The notes beneath the pieces are model-generated. The model made no database searches, was not told the DNA's origin, and saw only the letters and a program-made list of their open reading frames with translations. Source: Gordonia humi (GTDB lineage: Bacteria > Actinomycetota > Actinomycetes > Mycobacteriales > Mycobacteriaceae). From it: a DNA stretch of 64,000 nucleotides. Positions 8,391 through 17,614 of the stretch are shown piece by piece. The stretch's first letter is position 1. Every line of letters begins with the position of its first letter. The position numbers were made by a program, and so were the translations under genes. The stretch lies in assembly GCF_014197435.1 (NCBI RefSeq), contig NZ_JACIFP010000001.1:2728001-2792000 (forward strand). Reading direction: 5' to 3'.

Positions 8391-9521
8391 ATGCGTGATG
8401 CAGTGATCGTCGATGCGGTTCGCACCCCCATCGGCAGACGAAACGGTTCCCTGTCCGAGATCCACCCGGCCGACATCTCCGGCCACGTGCTGACGGCGCT
8501 CGCCGACCGGGTCGGGTTCGACCCCGCCACCGTCGACGACGTCGTGTGGGGCTGCGTGCAGCAGGTCGGCGACCAGTCCGGACACGTCGGTCGTCTCGGC
8601 GTGCTCGCGGCCGGATGGCCCGAGTCGGTTCCGTCGGTCGTCGTCCAGCGCCAGTGCGGTTCCAGCCAGCAGGCCGTCGCCCAGGCCGCTGCGGGCGTCA
8701 TCGCCGGTCAGTACGACATCGCCGTCGCGGGCGGCATCGAGTCCATGTCGCGGGTGCCGATGGGCATGCCGACATGCGGCGGCGAGCCGAACCCGAAGTC
8801 GGTCCTGGACCGCTACGGCGTCGACGGTTTCAACCAGGGCATCGGCGCCGAGATGGTCGCCAAGCGCTGGGGGTTCTCCCGCACCGACATCGACGCGTAC
8901 TCGGCCCGCTCGCACGAGCGCACCGCCGCCGCGATCGACGCCGGGGCGTTCGACGGGCAACTCGCCCCGCTCGGCGGCCTCACCCAGGACGAGGGTCTGC
9001 GCCGCGGCACCACCGTCGAGAAGCTCGCCGGACTCAAGCCGGCCTTCGACCCCGAGGGCGTCATCACCGCGGGCAACGCCTCGCAGATCTCCGACGGTGC
9101 GGGTGCGCTCCTGATCACCACCGGCGAGATCGCGGCCGCCAACGGCTGGACGCCGCTGGCACGCGTGCACACCACCGTCGTCGCCGCCGACGATCCGGTC
9201 ATCATGCTGACCGCGCCGATCGCCGCCACGAGGAAGGCGTTCGAGCGGTCCGGACTCAAGGTCGACGACATCGGCGCCTACGAGGTCAACGAGGCGTTCG
9301 CGCCTGTCCCGATGGCCTGGCAGGCCGAGATCGGGGCGTCCGACGACGTGCTCAATCCGGTCGGCGGCGCCATCTCGGTGGGCCATCCGCTCGGCGGCTC
9401 CGGTGCCATTCTCATGACGCGACTGGTGCATCACATGCGCGACAACGGAATCCGCTACGGACTCCAGACCATGTGCGAGGCGGGCGGCATGGCCAACGCC
9501 ACCGTTCTCGAACTGCTCTGA
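8391..9521 (+). CDS. Acetyl-CoA acyltransferase (thiolase), FadA5-like
   Basis: This 376-residue thiolase has all catalytic elements: the nucleophile Cys89 in QRQCGSS, NEAFAP at 300-305, His332 in GGAISVGHPLGGSG and the second Cys362 in CEAGGMANA. Such enzymes cleave 3-ketoacyl-CoA with CoA or make acetoacetyl-CoA. The N-terminal pattern VIVDAVRTPIGRRNGSL resembles the steroid and fatty-acid degradative thiolases (FadA5 group) of mycobacteria, but substrate cannot be read from sequence. ATG 8391 is preferred; an in-frame ATG lies five codons upstream at 8376. It is divergent from the nitrate reductase gene and is followed by a strong terminator. Confidence 0.92.
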   Translation: MRDAVIVDAVRTPIGRRNGSLSEIHPADISGHVLTALADRVGFDPATVDDVVWGCVQQVGDQSGHVGRLGVLAAGWPESVPSVVVQRQCGSSQQAVAQAAAGVIAGQYDIAVAGGIESMSRVPMGMPTCGGEPNPKSVLDRYGVDGFNQGIGAEMVAKRWGFSRTDIDAYSARSHERTAAAIDAGAFDGQLAPLGGLTQDEGLRRGTTVEKLAGLKPAFDPEGVITAGNASQISDGAGALLITTGEIAAANGWTPLARVHTTVVAADDPVIMLTAPIAATRKAFERSGLKVDDIGAYEVNEAFAPVPMAWQAEIGASDDVLNPVGGAISVGHPLGGSGAILMTRLVHHMRDNGIRYGLQTMCEAGGMANATVLELL

Positions 9522-9528
9522 CACCTCT

Positions 9529-9574
9529 CCTGTCCGGTGGCCGTCGAGCCGCGCCTCGACGGCCACCGGACAGG
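9529..9574. terminator. Intrinsic terminator after the thiolase gene
   Basis: A perfect 20-bp inverted repeat (left arm 9529-9548, right arm 9555-9574) with a 6-nt loop begins 7 bp after the thiolase stop. There is no clear U-tract, as is common in high-GC actinobacteria. It ends 12 bp before the start codon of the next gene. Confidence 0.75.
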
Positions 9575-9586
9575 TAGCGTGAGGCC

Positions 9587-10234
9587 ATGACGACCCTGTC
9601 TGCACGCGCGGTCCTGCTCGACATGGACGGCACCCTCGTCGATTCGGACGCCGTCGTCGAGCGGTTGATCGGGGAGTGGGCGCGTCGGCACGGCCTCGAC
9701 GTCGACCGAGTGGTTCGACTGTCCCACGGACGACAGGGACACGAGGTGATGGCCGAACTGCTGCCGGACCGTCCGATGGAGCAGAACCACATCGAGAACC
9801 GGGAGCTGCTCGCCCGCGAGACGGTCGAGACCGACGGCATCGTCGCGATACCCGGTGCGGCCGCGCTTCTCACCGCGCTCGCCGACGTACCGCACGCTCT
9901 CGTCACCTCGGCGACCCTCGCGTTGGCGCGGGCCAGGATGCGCGCCGCCGGACTCGGTGTCCCCGCGGTCGCGGTGACCGCCGACGACGTCACCGAGTCG
10001 AAGCCGAGCCCCGAGGGGTTCCTGCGCGCGGCGCGGCTGCTCGGGGTGCCCGGTTCGGAGTGCGTCGTCTTCGAGGACTCGCGGGCGGGCGTCGCCGCGG
10101 GCAGGGCCGCGGGTGCGACGGTCGTCGGAGTCGGCGCCGCCTCCGCGGACTACGGCGCCGACCACGTCGTCAACGATTTGACGGACGTCACCGTCGGTGA
10201 CGATTCTCTGTCAATTCATCTCCTCGACCGATAG
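9587..10234 (+). CDS. HAD-superfamily sugar-phosphatase-like hydrolase
   Basis: This 215-residue protein has the HAD motifs in order: motif I DMDGTLVDSD near residues 14-23, motif II with LVTSATLA, motif III Lys in ESKPSPEGF, and motif IV FEDSRAGVAAG. The helical cap between motifs I and II and the motif IV sequence match the beta-phosphoglucomutase/sugar-phosphate phosphatase group (YfbT, DOG-phosphatase types). It probably dephosphorylates small sugar phosphates in the cytoplasm; the substrate is unknown. It lies immediately downstream of the thiolase terminator, so it is likely transcribed from its own promoter or by read-through. Confidence 0.88.
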   Translation: MTTLSARAVLLDMDGTLVDSDAVVERLIGEWARRHGLDVDRVVRLSHGRQGHEVMAELLPDRPMEQNHIENRELLARETVETDGIVAIPGAAALLTALADVPHALVTSATLALARARMRAAGLGVPAVAVTADDVTESKPSPEGFLRAARLLGVPGSECVVFEDSRAGVAAGRAAGATVVGVGAASADYGADHVVNDLTDVTVGDDSLSIHLLDR

Positions 10235-10272
10235 TGTGATCGGAGTAGACCCCGTCAACGGAAGGTTCGACC

Positions 10273-10578
10273 ATGGACGCCATTGCGGCGACTGAAATCC
10301 TCGCCCGTTCCTCCACGCTCACCAACGTCGGCTGGATCGGTTATCTCATCATCGGCGCGATCGCAGGCCTCATCGCGGGAAAGATAGTCAACGGCGGCGG
10401 CGCCGGATTCTTGATGAACATCGTGATCGGCGTCGTCGGTGCGTTGATCGGCGGATTCCTGTTGAGCTTCTTCCTCGACACCGCGGGCGGTGGATGGTGG
10501 TTCACCTTGTTCACCGCGATTCTGGGATCGGTCATCCTGTTGTGGATCGTCGGAAAGTTCCAGAAGAGCGGGAGCTGA
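10273..10578 (+). CDS. GlsB/YeaQ/YmgE family stress-response membrane protein
   Basis: This 101-residue protein carries the family signature, three glycine-rich hydrophobic segments: GWIGYLIIGAIAGLIAGKI, a second with NIVIGVVGALIGGFLL, and a C-terminal TM segment with ILGSVILLWIVGKFQ. Members (transglycosylase-associated family) are small inner-membrane proteins induced by stress in many bacteria, with no defined biochemical activity. The start ATG 10273 follows GGAAGG by 7 nt. It stands alone and converges with the secreted-protein gene, with only 10 bp between the stops. Confidence 0.9.
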   Translation: MDAIAATEILARSSTLTNVGWIGYLIIGAIAGLIAGKIVNGGGAGFLMNIVIGVVGALIGGFLLSFFLDTAGGGWWFTLFTAILGSVILLWIVGKFQKSGS

Positions 10579-10588
10579 ATGCTCGTCC

Positions 10589-11080
10589 CTACGTGATCGC
10601 TATGTCGCCGTCGAAGCGGAACGGCGTCGCTGCGGGGGCGCAGCCGCGGAACGACCCGGTCGGGGCCGGACCCATCACGCCGACACGGTCGACGGCACCC
10701 TTGCGGACCGTGATCTGAACCGCTGCCATGTTCTTCGCGGCGGCGGGTACGAGGTTCGGCACGGTGCCCGAGATCGGATACACCAGCGACGCGGTGTCGC
10801 CGTGCGTCCAGATACAGGTGATCGGCCCCTTGACCTGGAACGGCAGCTTGGACCGACCGTTCATGAGCGTGGCGGTGTAGGTGCCGGTGGTGGTTCCGTG
10901 AGCGTCCCGGGCGCCGGTGGCCTCGATGTCGAGCACGTGGACGCCGGGTGCGATCTGCAAGTCGCCTGCGATGTGCAGGCTCGCCGGTGGGGCGGCGTCG
11001 GCGGTCGGCGTCGCGACCGCGCCGACGACTGCTGCGCCGACGACGGCGACCGGAAGAAATCGATAGATCGTACGATTCAT
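10589..11080 (-). CDS. Secreted protein of unknown function
   Basis: This 163-residue protein begins MNRTIYRFLPVAVVGAAVVG and has a Sec signal peptide with likely cleavage after TADA (about residue 29). The mature part looks like a beta-rich, small secreted domain with two cysteines (TCIWTHGD and FRGCAPA) that could form a disulfide. It contains the phrase GPITCIWTHGDTASLVYPISG, which resembles uncharacterised exported actinobacterial repeats. I do not recognise a characterised family. ATG 11080 is chosen because it gives the signal peptide. A 13-bp inverted repeat lies 15-48 bp upstream. Confidence 0.75.
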   Translation of the reverse strand: MNRTIYRFLPVAVVGAAVVGAVATPTADAAPPASLHIAGDLQIAPGVHVLDIEATGARDAHGTTTGTYTATLMNGRSKLPFQVKGPITCIWTHGDTASLVYPISGTVPNLVPAAAKNMAAVQITVRKGAVDRVGVMGPAPTGSFRGCAPAATPFRFDGDIAIT

Positions 11081-11094
11081 GATGGATCCTGTCG

Positions 11095-11128
11095 TTGATC
11101 GGTGGAGTCTGTCGGCTCCACCGATCAA
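11095..11128. promoter_or_regulatory. 13-bp perfect inverted repeat, possible operator or terminator
   Basis: The arms TTGATCGGTGGAG (11095-11107) and its exact complement (11116-11128) flank an 8-nt loop. The repeat lies between the stop of the MpaB-type gene (11239) and the start of the secreted-protein gene (11080), both on the minus strand. It could terminate the former or regulate the latter; no U-tract is visible. Confidence 0.5.
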
Positions 11129-11238
11129 ATTACGCCGGTGAACACCGCCGATCCACGGGTCGAACCGTGTTCTCATCGTCTCTTGTCCATACCATTCCCA
11201 ATCGAATGGAGACCGATGGTTTCCGATAGGGGAGCTCG

Positions 11239-12171
11239 TTACCGAATGCGTGACGTCGACGGACTGCAGCCTCCGGCGAGGCGTCGGCGTCCGCCGCCGT
11301 CGGCGATCCGAACATCGGACACCCGCATGCGGCCGAGGACTCGTTCGGTGTACCGGGCACGGAGACGGAAATCGGCGAGCATGAGGTGACCTCCCAGGCG
11401 CAGCAGGCGGGCGACACCGAGCCGATCGGCGATCCGACAGAGCCTGACGGTCCTCTCGAACGCGCGCTGGTCGTCGTCGCTCCACGTCCAGCCCATCATG
11501 GTGCGGAACTCCGGTGGCAGTGCGGCGCGCGTCATGAAGTGGTAAGGACGGCCAGCGACGGCGGGGAGGACTCGGCCGATCGGGCCCCACGCCTCGACGA
11601 CGAACCGCATGCTCGCCAGCGATTCGAAGTCCTCACGGATCGGTTCGTCGATCGACAACGTCGGCAGCATCGAGTCCCAGTAGTCGAGATAGGCCGACCA
11701 CGACTGCGGCCACGCGGATTCGTGGACGTTGAGCGTCGTCGCCAGCACCGATGCCGACCGGACCAGTCGATCGAGGACATCGGCGGGAAGCTCGCCGTAC
11801 AGGTGCGTGTACTGGTCCAGATAGAAGCGGAGCAGGCACGCTGCGACCCACTTCTGCAGTTCGGGGCTGTTGCCGCTGTAGCGGACCGGACTGTCGGCGG
11901 TCGAGACGACGGCCTTGTGCACACCGGCGACCTCGACGCGCATCCGCGCACGATCCTCGTCGTCGCCGAGCAGGGCCACCGCAAGATACTGCGTCGTGGT
12001 CCGCGCGCGCTTGATCGGATGTCGGCGCGGACTCCCCGACACCACACGCGATTCGTGGACCCCGTAGCCGACGCCCGGCAGGGACAACTGCATCATGATG
12101 TTGGCGACGCCGCTGGTGAGGCCGAGCGCAGTGATCAGGTCACTCATCGTCTCTGGATTACGAGTGGACAT
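11239..12171 (-). CDS. MpaB/latex-clearing-type (DUF2236) oxygenase-like protein, paralog 1
   Basis: This 310-residue protein shows the DUF2236 core: an Arg/Thr/Tyr segment RARTTTQYLAVALLG near residues 55-69, and a downstream His in GVHKAVV followed by SPELQKWVAACLL, the region that holds haem in the latex-clearing protein Lcp. Family members are b-type haem oxygenases or of unknown substrate. A paralog with the same motifs lies at 21729-22697. The C-terminus ends in a basic tail (RIADGGGRRRRLAGG type). The start is ATG 12171 with GAGGAG 4 nt upstream. Function is inferred from family resemblance only. Confidence 0.78.
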   Translation of the reverse strand: MSTRNPETMSDLITALGLTSGVANIMMQLSLPGVGYGVHESRVVSGSPRRHPIKRARTTTQYLAVALLGDDEDRARMRVEVAGVHKAVVSTADSPVRYSGNSPELQKWVAACLLRFYLDQYTHLYGELPADVLDRLVRSASVLATTLNVHESAWPQSWSAYLDYWDSMLPTLSIDEPIREDFESLASMRFVVEAWGPIGRVLPAVAGRPYHFMTRAALPPEFRTMMGWTWSDDDQRAFERTVRLCRIADRLGVARLLRLGGHLMLADFRLRARYTERVLGRMRVSDVRIADGGGRRRLAGGCSPSTSRIR

Positions 12172-12418
12172 AGGCTCCTCGAATTCTGATAACGGTCATG
12201 TTCAGATGTACGGTACGACTGTGCGCCGTGCTCGTCAACGGTTCGGTCCACCGGGCGATGCCGCGCTGGCGCACGTCCTCGAGCCGCGCGGACACTGTCC
12301 GGCGTCCGTTCTCGACTCGCCGCGGTCGGATGTCGTGGTTCTGCCCGCGGGCCGATGCCGGTCGCAGTAACGTCCCGCTAGTCGGGGGATCTTCCTCCAA
12401 CGGTGAGGTGGCGGTGTG
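12172..12418. other. Intergenic region between divergent MpaB-like and antiporter genes
   Basis: These 247 bp separate the oxygenase start (12171) from the antiporter start (12419). On the oxygenase side a loose dyad TCTGA-N12-TCAGA (12187-12208) could be an operator. A short open frame at 12198-12419 is present but has no family resemblance and I do not accept it as a gene. Nothing else is evident. Confidence 0.4.
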
Positions 12419-13858
12419 ATGACCGATACGACCTCGGCTCGGGCCACGGGCTCGTCGTCGCCTGCCAGACTCTCGGTTCTCGCGATGACGGCGATGGTCG
12501 TCGGTTCGATGGTCGGCGCCGGGGTGTTCTCTCTCCCAGGACGATTCGCCAGGGAGACGGGTGTCGCGGGCGCGCTGATCGCCTGGGTCGTCGCCGGTGC
12601 GGGCATGCTGATGCTGGCATTCGTGTTTCAGATGCTCGCGGTGCGCCGACCGAGTCTGGACTCGGGCGTGTTCGCGTACGCGAAGGCGGGCTTCGGCGAG
12701 TACCTCGGCTTCTTCTCCGGATTCGGATACTGGGCGAGCGCGTGCGCGGGCAACACGTTCTACTGGGTCTTCATCATGTCGACGCTGACCGGGCTCGGTG
12801 TGGGAGGGCTGGGCGAGGGCGACACCGTGCTCGCCGTCGCGATCTCGTCGGTCGCCCTCTGGTGCTTCTTCATGCTGATCCGCAGAGGCGTGCAGAACGC
12901 GACGTTCATCAACACCGTCGTGACGATCGCCAAGGTGGTGCCGATCGTCGTCTTCGTCCTGCTCTGCCTGTTCGTGTTCGACCCCCACGCCTTCGCCGAG
13001 AACTGGGGAGGCGCCGACTATGCGGGGTCGCTCTTCACCCAGGTGCGCGGCACCATGCTGGTCACAGTGTTCGTGTTCCTGGGCGTCGAAGGCGCGAGCG
13101 TGTACTCCCGGCACGCCCGTCGACGATCGGACGTCGGACGTGCGACGATCCTCGGCTTCGTGTCTGTGTTCTCGATCTTCGCCTCCGTGACCATCGTGTC
13201 GTACGGCGTGATGCCGATGGCCGACATCGCGGAGCTGGCCCAACCGTCGATGGCCGGCGTGCTCGACGAGGCCGTCGGCTCGTGGGGGAGATGGTTCGTC
13301 AGCATCGGGCTCATCGTCTCGGTCCTCGGCGCGTATCTCGCGTGGTCGCTCATGGCCGCCGAAGTGCTGAGCGTGATGGCCGAGGCGCGGGACATGCCGC
13401 GTTTTCTGGCGCGGAACAACAGGCACGGTGTCCCGCAGAACGCGGTGCTGCTGTCGGCGCTCATGGTGCAGACGCTGCTGGTCGTGCTGATCTTCGCGAG
13501 CGACGCGCTCGATCTCGCCCTCGACCTCACCGCGTCGCTCACCTTGATCCCGTTCCTCCTCGCGGCGTTGTACGCGCTGAAGGTCGTGTTCGCGGACGAC
13601 GCCCCGCCTGGTGTGAAGGATCGGGTCGTCGCGATTCTGGCGACCGTGTACACGGTGTTTCTCATCTTCGCCGCCGGACTGGAGTTCCTGCTCCTTTCCT
13701 TCATCATCTACGCGCCGGCCTCGATCCTGTTCGCCATGTCACGGCGCGAGCAGGGGCGTCGCATGTTCACCGGCGTCGAGCCCGTCGTTCTCGCGATCTC
13801 GCTCATCGGCGCCGTGCTCGGCATCATCGCACTGGCCGTCGGATGGATCGACATCTGA
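12419..13858 (+). CDS. arcD: Arginine/ornithine antiporter (APC family)
   Basis: This protein of about 479 residues has around 12 hydrophobic segments and the APC signature near the N-terminus, [19 protein letters not shown], as in ArcD/YdgI-type basic amino acid antiporters. It would exchange external arginine for ornithine to feed the arginine deiminase pathway. The start is taken as ATG 12419, 7 nt after GAGGTGG; a GTG one codon upstream is also possible. The downstream arginine deiminase gene starts 37 bp after its stop and was probably co-transcribed with it. No arcB or arcC is present in the window. Substrate is inferred from this neighbour. Confidence 0.87.
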   Translation: MTDTTSARATGSSSPARLSVLAMTAMVVGSMVGAGVFSLPGRFARETGVAGALIAWVVAGAGMLMLAFVFQMLAVRRPSLDSGVFAYAKAGFGEYLGFFSGFGYWASACAGNTFYWVFIMSTLTGLGVGGLGEGDTVLAVAISSVALWCFFMLIRRGVQNATFINTVVTIAKVVPIVVFVLLCLFVFDPHAFAENWGGADYAGSLFTQVRGTMLVTVFVFLGVEGASVYSRHARRRSDVGRATILGFVSVFSIFASVTIVSYGVMPMADIAELAQPSMAGVLDEAVGSWGRWFVSIGLIVSVLGAYLAWSLMAAEVLSVMAEARDMPRFLARNNRHGVPQNAVLLSALMVQTLLVVLIFASDALDLALDLTASLTLIPFLLAALYALKVVFADDAPPGVKDRVVAILATVYTVFLIFAAGLEFLLLSFIIYAPASILFAMSRREQGRRMFTGVEPVVLAISLIGAVLGIIALAVGWIDI

Positions 13859-13895
13859 CACGCTGTTCACCGACGAAAGCAAGGGACCTCATCAC

Positions 13896-15142
13896 ATGAC
13901 CGCGACTTCGAACTTCGGCGTCCACTCCGAGGTCGGCAGGCTTCGCCGCGTGCTGGTCTGCGAGCCGCGCCTCGCGCATCGCAGACTGACCCCGTCGAAC
14001 TGCGACGAACTGCTCTTCGACGATGTGATGTGGGTGGAGAACGGGCAGCGGGACCATCGGGCGTTCACCGCCGACCTGCGTGAGCGCGGCGTCGAGGTCC
14101 TCGAACTCCACGATCTCCTGGGGCAGACGATGCGGATTCCGGACGCCAGAGGATGGCTGCTCGATCGCAAGGTGGTGGCCGACGACGTCGGTCTCGGGCT
14201 GGTCGAGGGCACCCGCGCGTACCTGGAGTCGCTCGACGAGGACCGGCTCGCCGAATTCCTGGTCGGCGGACTGTCGACCACGGACCTGCCGGAGGACTAC
14301 CGCACCGACTACGTCTCGCTAGCACGGGAGTCCGCGGGCGTCAACGAGTACCTGATGCCGCCGTTGCCCAACACGCTGTACACCCGGGACACGACGTGCT
14401 GGATCTACGGAGGCGTCACCCTCAATCCGCTGTACTGGCCGGCACGACACGACGAGACGTTGCTGATGAAGGCGATCTACCGCTTCCACCCGGACTTCGT
14501 GGACGCGCCGGTGTGGTGGGGCGACCCGGAACGGGGCTGGGTCGGGCGACGCTCGAGGGCGGCGACGTGATGCCGATCGGCAACCGCACGGTCCTGGTCG
14601 GCATGAGCGAGCGGTCGTCGCGTCAGGCCATCACGCAACTGGCGGTGGAACTGTTCGCCGGCGACGGCGTCGATCAAGTCATCGTCGCCGGTATGCCGCG
14701 ACTGCGGTCGGCGATGCATCTGGACACCGTCTTCACCTTCGTCGATCGGGACGTCGTGACGCTCTACCCGAAGATCCTGGACCAGGTGCACACCTTCTCG
14801 CTCCGTCCGTCGGACACCGCGCCGGGCATCGACGTGATCGACCACGGCTCGCGGGCCTTCGTCGACGTGGTCGCCGAGGGGCTCGGCCTCGACGCGTTGC
14901 GCGTGGTCGAGACGGCGGGCGACAACTACGAGTCCGAACGCCAGCAGTGGGACAGCGGGAACAATGCGGTCGCGCTGGAGCCGGGTGTCGTCTGCGCGTA
15001 CGACCGCAACACGCTGACCAATGACCAGTTGCGCAAGGCGGGTATCGAGGTGATTCCGATCGTCGGCGCAGAACTCGGACGCGGACGTGGCGGAGGACAC
15101 TGCATGACGTGCCCGATCCACCGGGAACCGGTCGACTTCTGA
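13896..15142 (+). pseudogene. arcA: Arginine deiminase interrupted by a one-base frameshift
   Basis: The first frame (13896-14570) encodes a normal N-terminus ([19 protein letters not shown]) up to VWWGDPERG and then runs into a premature stop. The rest continues in another frame with [29 protein letters not shown] and the catalytic-Cys segment [15 protein letters not shown], ending at 15142. Adding one G to the GGG run at 14539-14541 restores [10 protein letters not shown] and a 415-residue protein, the normal family length. All catalytic residues are otherwise present, so the lesion is recent or is a homopolymer sequencing error. The intact enzyme would convert arginine to citrulline and ammonia. 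Confidence 0.9.
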
Positions 15143-15296
15143 GCCCGCCGTGATCTACGACAGAACGTAGTTCTCATCACAGTGCTCGCCGCGCTGCGGT
15201 CACCGCGGCAGTCGCGCGGCCGGGTCGCCCCGGGCGCCGATTCCGAGCACCCGAACCGGACTATGTCGCGCGGAAATGCGCTCACCAGCGTCGACG

Positions 15297-15373
15297 TGGT
15301 GCCCCCGGCAGGACTCGAACCTGCGACCTAGAGATTAGAAGGCTCTTGCTCTATCCACCTGAGCTACGGAGGC
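15297..15373 (-). tRNA. tRNA-Arg (anticodon TCT)
   Basis: The minus strand folds as a cloverleaf with acceptor arm GCCTCCG/CGGGGGC, anticodon loop CTTCTAA (anticodon TCT, reading AGA) and T-arm GGTTCGAGTCC. An encoded CCA follows the discriminator A. It lies between the deiminase remnant and the CopD-CtaG gene. Confidence 0.93.
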
Positions 15374-15432
15374 GTCGGCCGACGGCGTACGACGTCGACG
15401 ATCGATGAGTATATCGGTCTTACGATGGTCTC

Positions 15433-17553
15433 ATGCCAATGACGTCCCCGACGATTGATGCCGAACCCGATCCCGAGCACGCTCTCGACCGTGATCGGCT
15501 GTCGGATCCCTCGGGGCCGCGCCGTCTGCTCGTGGCGGCGATGGTGGTCGTCGGCGCCGTCGCGGGCGCCCTGGTGACCGCCGCGTCGGCGGCGACGGCA
15601 CTGCGCCTGGCCGGTGTTCCGGACGCGGGCGGACTGACCACGTACGGTGTCCCGGTGGTGACCGCCGTCGGGCAGATCAGCGCCGCGATCGGTCTGGGCT
15701 CGGCGATGTTCGCCGCGTTCTTCGTGCCGCCGCAGAAGGGCGGTGCGCTCGACGTCGGCGGCTTCCGGGCCATCCGGTGGGCGTACACCGCGATGCTGAC
15801 CTGGGCGGTCTGCGCGTTGTTGATGATCCCGCTGACGATCTCGAACGTCAGCGGCTACTCGCTCAGCGAGACGCTCAAGCCCGACAACCTCGCCACCGCG
15901 TACGGCCAGGTCGCAGACGGCCGATACTGGCTGTGGACGGCGATCTTCGCGCTCCTGGCCGCGATCGTCGCCCGCGCGGCACTTCGCTGGGGATGGACGT
16001 TCGCGGTCCTGGGGCTGGCGTTCCTGTCGCTGATGCCGTCCGCGCTGGCGGGGCACTCCTCGGCAGGCGGCGGCCACGACATCGCGACCAACAGCCTGAT
16101 CCTGCACATCGTCGCGGCGGCCGTGTGGACGGGCGGGCTGCTCGTGGTCCTGGCGTACGCGTTCGGCGGCGGCCGGTGGCGGACCCTGGCGTTGCACCGG
16201 TACTCGCGGGTCGCGTTCTGGTGCCTGATCGTGGTCGGTGTCAGCGGCGTGATCAACGCCCTGGTGCGCATGCCGATCGGTCAGCTGTTCACCACCACCT
16301 ACGGACTGATCGTCCTCGGGAAGCTGTTGGCGTTCGTCCTCGCCGGTGCGATCGGCGGTCTGCACCGCTGGGTCACGATCAGAGAACTCGACGCCACCGA
16401 CGAGCCGAAGAAGTCGCTGTTCGTGCGGTTCGCGGCCGTCGAGTTGATCGTGCTGGCGGTCGCGTTCGGATTCGCCGCCGGCCTGTCTCGCACTCCGCCG
16501 CCCGACCTCGCGACCGCCGACGTCTCGCCGATGGAACTCAAGATCGGTTACGACCTCAACGGCCCGCCGACTGTCGCGCGTCTGCTCTTCGACTGGCGGT
16601 TCGACATCGTCTTCGGTACGGCCGCGGTCATCATGGCCGTGGTCTACCTGCGGGGCGTGTGGCGCCTGCACAAGCGGGGCGACGCCTGGCCGGTGGGCCG
16701 AACGGTCGCCTGGCTCCTGGGATGTCTCAGCCTGCTCATCGCGACCTCGTCGGGTATGGGGCGGTACTCGCCCGCGCTGTTCAGCAGCCACATGATGGGC
16801 CACATGATGCTGTCCATGCTGGCACCGGTGCTCCTCGTGCTGGGAGGCCCCGTGCTCCTGGCGCTGCGCGCGCTCCCGCCCGCCGGTCGCGGCAACCCGG
16901 ACGGGCCCCGCGAATGGATTCTCACGGCGCTGCACAGCAAGTTCTCGCGCTTCATCACCCACCCGGCGATCGTCGTCGTGGTGTTCGTGGGCAGCTTCTA
17001 CGTTCTGTACCTGGGCGGGCTCTTCGACATCGTGGTCGAGCATCACTCGGCCCACCTGCTGATGAATCTGCACTTCATCGTGAGCGGCTACCTGTTCTAC
17101 TGGATCACCATCGGCATCGACCCGGCGCCACGGCAGCTGAGTCCGGTGGCGAAACTGGGCATCGTCATCGGCGCACTGCCTTTCCACGCGTTCTTCGGCG
17201 TCGCGCTGATGATGACGCAGCGGATCATCGCCGGCGACTACTACAGTCAGCTGCTGCCGTCGTTCCCGCTGGATCTGGCCGCCGACCAACGGGTCGGCGG
17301 TGGAATCGCCTGGGCCACCGGTGAATTCCCCCTCGTGATCGTGATGCTCGCGCTGCTCGTGCAGTGGCGGCGTCAGGACGACCGGGCCGCGAGACGATTC
17401 GACCGCAAGGAGGACCGCGACTCCGATGCCGAACTCGAGGCCTACAACGCGATGCTGCGGGGGATGTCGCCCGGTCACGAGCCCGAACCGCCGACCGGAG
17501 AGACGCTCGACGACGGCGCCGCGGACTCCGTGGACACCGATTCGCGAACCTGA
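15433..17553 (+). CDS. CopD-CtaG fusion membrane protein (copper handling / cytochrome oxidase assembly)
   Basis: This 706-residue polytopic membrane protein has an N-terminal block of TM segments, a CopD-like domain over roughly residues 190-340 (conserved His in GHSSAGGGHDIATNSLILH), and a caa3-type CtaG domain from about 400 with HMMGHMMLSMLAPVLLVLGG near 450. Such fusions occur across Mycobacteriales and are thought to move copper across the membrane or deliver it to cytochrome c oxidase. A hydrophilic, acidic C-terminal tail of about 50 residues follows. ATG 15433 is used; a second ATG lies two codons later. It is followed by a strong bidirectional terminator. Confidence 0.9.
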   Translation: MPMTSPTIDAEPDPEHALDRDRLSDPSGPRRLLVAAMVVVGAVAGALVTAASAATALRLAGVPDAGGLTTYGVPVVTAVGQISAAIGLGSAMFAAFFVPPQKGGALDVGGFRAIRWAYTAMLTWAVCALLMIPLTISNVSGYSLSETLKPDNLATAYGQVADGRYWLWTAIFALLAAIVARAALRWGWTFAVLGLAFLSLMPSALAGHSSAGGGHDIATNSLILHIVAAAVWTGGLLVVLAYAFGGGRWRTLALHRYSRVAFWCLIVVGVSGVINALVRMPIGQLFTTTYGLIVLGKLLAFVLAGAIGGLHRWVTIRELDATDEPKKSLFVRFAAVELIVLAVAFGFAAGLSRTPPPDLATADVSPMELKIGYDLNGPPTVARLLFDWRFDIVFGTAAVIMAVVYLRGVWRLHKRGDAWPVGRTVAWLLGCLSLLIATSSGMGRYSPALFSSHMMGHMMLSMLAPVLLVLGGPVLLALRALPPAGRGNPDGPREWILTALHSKFSRFITHPAIVVVVFVGSFYVLYLGGLFDIVVEHHSAHLLMNLHFIVSGYLFYWITIGIDPAPRQLSPVAKLGIVIGALPFHAFFGVALMMTQRIIAGDYYSQLLPSFPLDLAADQRVGGGIAWATGEFPLVIVMLALLVQWRRQDDRAARRFDRKEDRDSDAELEAYNAMLRGMSPGHEPEPPTGETLDDGAADSVDTDSRT

Positions 17554-17566
17554 CGTCGCCCCGCGA

Positions 17567-17608
17567 GACGACATCGGCCCCCGCTCGAAAGCGGGGGCCG
17601 ATGTCGTC
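17567..17608. terminator. Bidirectional terminator between convergent genes
   Basis: A perfect 19-bp stem (17567-17585 and 17590-17608) with a CGAA tetraloop lies between the CopD-CtaG stop (17553) and the TIGR02611 gene stop (17615). Its position suits termination in both directions. Confidence 0.85.
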
Positions 17609-17614
17609 GTCGGA

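Noticed and set aside
12198-12419. 73-codon open frame between the MpaB-like and arcD genes
   Set aside because: No ribosome-binding site, no known motif, Arg/Ser-rich composition typical of non-coding GC-rich sequence.
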